Source of the DNA: an uncultured Desulfobulbus sp.
GTDB lineage: Bacteria; Desulfobacterota; Desulfobulbia; Desulfobulbales; Desulfobulbaceae
Assembly (NCBI RefSeq): GCF_963664075.1
Contig: NZ_OY760916.1
Coordinates: 1,242,001-1,306,000 of the forward strand
Direction of reading: 5' to 3'
Length of the DNA: 64,000 bases
Position numbers and translations under genes: made by a program. Below the pieces are notes generated by a model. It was not told the DNA's origin. It did no database searches and saw only the letters and a program-made list of their open reading frames with translations. Below, piece after piece: positions 61,353-64,000 of this stretch. Numbering within the stretch: the first letter of the stretch is position 1; each line of letters opens with the position of its first letter.

Positions 61353-61892
61353 ATGTTAATGCCAACCCTGTTGAAAGCACTCTTGTTTGTGTTGTTTACT
61401 CCTGCACTTGTTGTTGCCTCTGATTTCAAAGAAACGTTGCGGAAAATTGGTCAGGCGAGTGGTTACTATCTTACGTTTATCAAAGTGTATGATGCAAGCT
61501 TATACATATCAGGCGATGATCAGGCCCAAAACATCCTGAAGGATACTGTTTCAAAATGTCTGCACATAACCTATGATGTTGCAATTGAAAACGATATACT
61601 TATTCAATCGGCGACTGAGGCACTTGGCCGACAGTTTTCTCAAGATATTTTAGCCAAATATCATGATGACATAGATAAAATCCATAAAAGTTATCAGGAT
61701 GTGCAGGAAGGGGACAGTTACACACTCTGTTATAACCACCAGAAACAGGAAACAACCCTGGAATTCAACAATAATCTCGAGGTTTCCACCGTCTCTCCGG
61801 GATTTGCGGCAGTGTATTTGAGTGTCTGGCTGGGGGAGCGTGATCCGCTGGACAGTAAAGTACGGGACGCACTTCTTGGTACGGTGCTCTAG
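61353..61892 (+). CDS. Chalcone-isomerase-like exported protein
   Basis: A 179-residue protein with a signal peptide (LLKALLFVLFTPALVVAS) and a chalcone-isomerase-like fold (FIKVYDASLYISG, YDVAIENDILIQSATEAL, GFAAVYLSVWLGERDPLD). In bacteria these periplasmic proteins do not act on flavonoids; they occur in operons with SDR and amine-oxidase-type proteins and may bind lipids. ATG 61353 has a good GGGGGGAT site. It precedes the SnoaL-like gene by 36 bp. Confidence 0.82.
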   Translation: MLMPTLLKALLFVLFTPALVVASDFKETLRKIGQASGYYLTFIKVYDASLYISGDDQAQNILKDTVSKCLHITYDVAIENDILIQSATEALGRQFSQDILAKYHDDIDKIHKSYQDVQEGDSYTLCYNHQKQETTLEFNNNLEVSTVSPGFAAVYLSVWLGERDPLDSKVRDALLGTVL

Positions 61893-61928
61893 AGGCTGAA
61901 TTCGAGAACATTCATTGGGAGTCAGATT

Positions 61929-62360
61929 ATGGTGAGGCAGCAGATGGAAAAGTTTCTTGCCCGGTACAACGATCTTGACGCAAACAATCTCGAGATCCTG
62001 GAGGAAATCTACAGTCCGGATATTCATTTTGTCGACCCCGCCCACGAAATTCGGGGACTGGAACAGCTCACCGGCTATTTTCGAGAGCTCTATCAAGGGA
62101 TGATATCGATATGTTTTGACTTCAGCACCCCTCTGGTTGTCGACAAGAGGGCCACGGTGCGTTGGACCATGCGTCTGCGCCACAACAGCCTGGCTCGAGG
62201 AAACCCTGTCACCGTAGAGGGAATTTCTCAACTTACCTTCGACGATGGGGGCAAAGTGACTTTTCATCGCGACTATTTTGATCTGGGTGCGATGCTCTAT
62301 GAGCATATTCCCCTGCTGGGGAGGGTGATACGTGTTATAAAAGGGAGGCTGGGGAGATGA
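61929..62360 (+). CDS. SnoaL/NTF2-like protein
   Basis: A 143-residue protein with the NTF2/SnoaL fold: FLARYNDLDANNLEILEEIY, then IHFVDPAHEIRGLEQLTGYF, then VEGISQLTFDDGGKVTFHRD and a C-terminal helix. Such folds are often polyketide cyclases or small binding proteins. It overlaps the SDR start by 4 bp (ATGA), so the two are coupled. Start ATG 61929 is preceded by TGGGAG about 9 nt upstream. Confidence 0.83.
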   Translation: MVRQQMEKFLARYNDLDANNLEILEEIYSPDIHFVDPAHEIRGLEQLTGYFRELYQGMISICFDFSTPLVVDKRATVRWTMRLRHNSLARGNPVTVEGISQLTFDDGGKVTFHRDYFDLGAMLYEHIPLLGRVIRVIKGRLGR

Positions 62361-63076
62361 GAATCGTTGTTACTGGAGCCACCTCGGGGATTGGTCGACA
62401 ACTGGCTATGGATTACCACCGTGAAGGGCATGAGGTCTGGGCGCTGGGAAGAAATGAGCAGGCCCTGGGCGAGTTGGGACAACTGGGTATAGAAACTGCG
62501 AGACTGGACCTGGCGGATCGAGAAGCGACTTTGGCCTGGTTTGCCGATTTTGGACCTATTGACCTGGCTCTTCTCAGCGCAGGCACCTGTGAATATATTG
62601 ACCTGCCCAACTTTGACAGCGCGTTGGTGCAACGGGTCATGCGGGCGAACGTGGAGACCGCCGCCATTACCATAGAGGCGGTTCTTCCCCTTCTTCGCTT
62701 GAGCTCCACAAAACACCTGGCTGTGATTTCCAGCTCGGCATCGTTTCTGCCGTTGCCGCGGGCCGAAGCCTATGGCGCTTCCAAAGCGGCGTTGAGTTAC
62801 ATGGTGCAAGCGCTTCGACTCGAATTGATCCGGGAGCACTTTACGCTCACCCTGATTAACCCGGGCTTTGTGAAAACACCGCTCACTGACAAAAACGATT
62901 TTCCCATGCCCTTGATGATCAGCGTGGAGCAGGCAAGTGATCGTATTCGGCGGGGCCTTGCTCAAAAGAAATCTGAACTGCATTTCCCCAAACGTTTCAC
63001 CCTGCTGCTGAAGCTGCTTTCCTGGCTTCCAACTCCCCTGTGGACAATGATCGGTCAAAAGTTGGTGCGAAGATGA
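62357..63076 (+). CDS. Short-chain dehydrogenase/reductase
   Basis: A 239-residue SDR. The cofactor motif is VTGATSGIGRQLA, the NAD-binding acidic residue is ARLDLAD, the active site is S in VISSSAS with YGASKAALSY (Tyr-x3-Lys), and the fold ends near residue 239. It overlaps both neighbours by 4 bp. Probably acts on a lipid or fatty-acid-derived substrate in this operon, which is inferred from operon content only. Confidence 0.92.
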   Translation: MRIVVTGATSGIGRQLAMDYHREGHEVWALGRNEQALGELGQLGIETARLDLADREATLAWFADFGPIDLALLSAGTCEYIDLPNFDSALVQRVMRANVETAAITIEAVLPLLRLSSTKHLAVISSSASFLPLPRAEAYGASKAALSYMVQALRLELIREHFTLTLINPGFVKTPLTDKNDFPMPLMISVEQASDRIRRGLAQKKSELHFPKRFTLLLKLLSWLPTPLWTMIGQKLVRR

Positions 63077-64000
63077 TGCGAGAGAAAATAGCAATTATCG
63101 GTTCCGGGATATCAGGGCTCACCTGTGGCCATGCCCTGGCAGCGACCCATGATATCACAGTCTATGAGGCAGCCGACTATGTTGGCGGCCATACGCACAC
63201 CATTCCCGTTGACAACAAGGGGGAGCAGGTGGCCGTTGATACGGGTTTTATTGTCTTTAACGATCGTACCTACCCCCATTTCATGGAACTGATGCATCGT
63301 ATTGGGGTTGCGTATCAGCCGACCGAGATGAGTTTTTCGGTCAAAAACGAAACCGAGGACATTGAATACAACGGCAACACGCTCAACAGCCTCTTTGCCC
63401 AGCGGCGCAACCTGATCCGGCCCCGGTTTCTGTTCATGGTGCGGGATATTCTACGTTTTAACCGGGAAGTCCGCCTTGCCGGGGAAGAGGAGCGGGCCCG
63501 TTCACTGGGTGAATTCCTTCGTTGCGGCAACTACTCGGCCACCTTCAGAGAAAATTATATTTTGCCCATGGTCTCGGCGATCTGGTCCATGGGGCTGACA
63601 AGCTGTATGGATTTCCCGCTGGATTTCTTTATTCGATTTTTTGATAACCACGGACTGCTCAATGTTATCAACCGGCCTCAGTGGTTCACCATCAAGGGCG
63701 GCTCAAGCAGTTATATCAAGCCACTCACGGCTCCATTTGCAGATCGCATCCAGCTCAACACTCCTGTGGTGCGGGTTGAGCGAGACGAGCAGGGGGTGGA
63801 TATCATCACCGCAGAAGAGACCCGGCGCTTTGATCAGGTCATCTTTGCCTGCCACGGCAATCAGGCCCTTTCTTTGCTCGGGCAGCCAACCCCGGAGGAG
63901 CAAGCAGTGCTCTCGGCGTTCACGACCTCGGAAAACCAGGTCGTGCTGCACACCGACACCTCCTTTCTCCCTGGACGAATATTAGCCTGGGCAAGCTGGA
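63073..64000 (+). CDS. FAD-dependent amine-oxidase-like protein (partial, runs off the window)
   Basis: The first 309 codons of an FAD-binding protein. Rossmann motif IAIIGSGISGLTCGHAL at the N-terminus, then EAADYVGGHTHTIPV (flavin-binding GG doublet), VDTGFIVFNDRTYP and INRPQWFTIKGGSSSYIKPL, all of the amine-oxidase/phytoene-desaturase-like group found next to SDR, DUF1365 and cyclopropane-fatty-acid-synthase-like genes. The frame is open at 64000. Overlaps the SDR stop by 4 bp (ATGA). Confidence 0.92.
   Translation, partial: MMREKIAIIGSGISGLTCGHALAATHDITVYEAADYVGGHTHTIPVDNKGEQVAVDTGFIVFNDRTYPHFMELMHRIGVAYQPTEMSFSVKNETEDIEYNGNTLNSLFAQRRNLIRPRFLFMVRDILRFNREVRLAGEEERARSLGEFLRCGNYSATFRENYILPMVSAIWSMGLTSCMDFPLDFFIRFFDNHGLLNVINRPQWFTIKGGSSSYIKPLTAPFADRIQLNTPVVRVERDEQGVDIITAEETRRFDQVIFACHGNQALSLLGQPTPEEQAVLSAFTTSENQVVLHTDTSFLPGRILAWASW

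Noticed and set aside
1..64000. CRISPR array, rRNA operon, phage gene cluster
   Set aside because: No regularly spaced short repeats, no rRNA-like sequence and no phage structural genes were seen on reading the window.

Overview
This 64 kb window comes from a Gram-negative bacterial chromosome of moderate GC content. Gene content and protein style suggest a sulfate-reducer-like Desulfobacterota, perhaps near Desulfobulbales: NuoEF/NfnAB-type electron-transfer genes, DsrE- and Bfd-like proteins, many orphan PAS hybrid kinases, and a PEP-CTERM protein. This placement is inferred from protein family resemblance, not from a marker gene. I see no rRNA, no convincing tRNA and no CRISPR array.

Layout. 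1-22 kb is mostly ordinary chromosome: a GH13 glycosidase with small Bfd-like and FlhB-tail genes; uvrC; an orphan double-ATPase peptide ABC protein with a DsrE-like gene; an amino-acid ABC permease/ATPase pair; an AEC transporter; a large MscK-like channel; a class II HDAC-like amidohydrolase; a three-gene unit (macrodomain, gamma-glutamylcyclotransferase-like, hydantoinase/oxoprolinase-like); and a sigma/anti-sigma pair preceded by a frameshifted secreted-protein gene. 22-30 kb holds an ABC-F ATPase, a transglutaminase-like protein, an RluA-type pseudouridine synthase, a DUF1456 protein and a 951-residue hybrid sensor kinase.

30.3-36.1 kb is a scar of stacked mobile DNA. It contains a 48-codon remnant of a DNA methyltransferase, an attC-like integron recombination site behind a small cassette-like gene, and an ORF-less group II intron-like ribozyme on the minus strand. 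That ribozyme is split by an IS1634-family element (5-bp duplication) and by a 120-bp MITE (9-bp duplication). Next comes a plus-strand group II intron whose reverse transcriptase is broken by a 17-nt insertion and two nonsense codons.

36.8-50.5 kb is signalling and accessory DNA: two further orphan hybrid kinases, a CheB-CheR-PAS fusion, an rtcB RNA ligase next to the wreck of its activator rtcR, a LysR/AhpD-like divergent pair, and two secreted proteins. 50.8-57.2 kb is a four-gene minus-strand operon (NuoE-like, NuoF-like, NuoG/NfnA fusion, NfnB-like) that reads as an electron-bifurcating NAD(P)H/ferredoxin transhydrogenase, closed by a clear terminator. 57.9-60.4 kb has an MscS channel and a methyltransferase. 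60.8-64 kb starts a plus-strand operon (DUF3833 lipoprotein, chalcone-isomerase-like, SnoaL-like, SDR, FAD amine-oxidase-like) running off the window, of the kind linked to membrane fatty-acid modification.

Dispersed repeats tie the window together: a ~100-bp hairpin element occurs three times (4.55, 22.76, 26.56 kb), a second repeat occurs twice (21.9, 48.55 kb), and two tandem ~108-bp units lie upstream of the NuoE-like gene.
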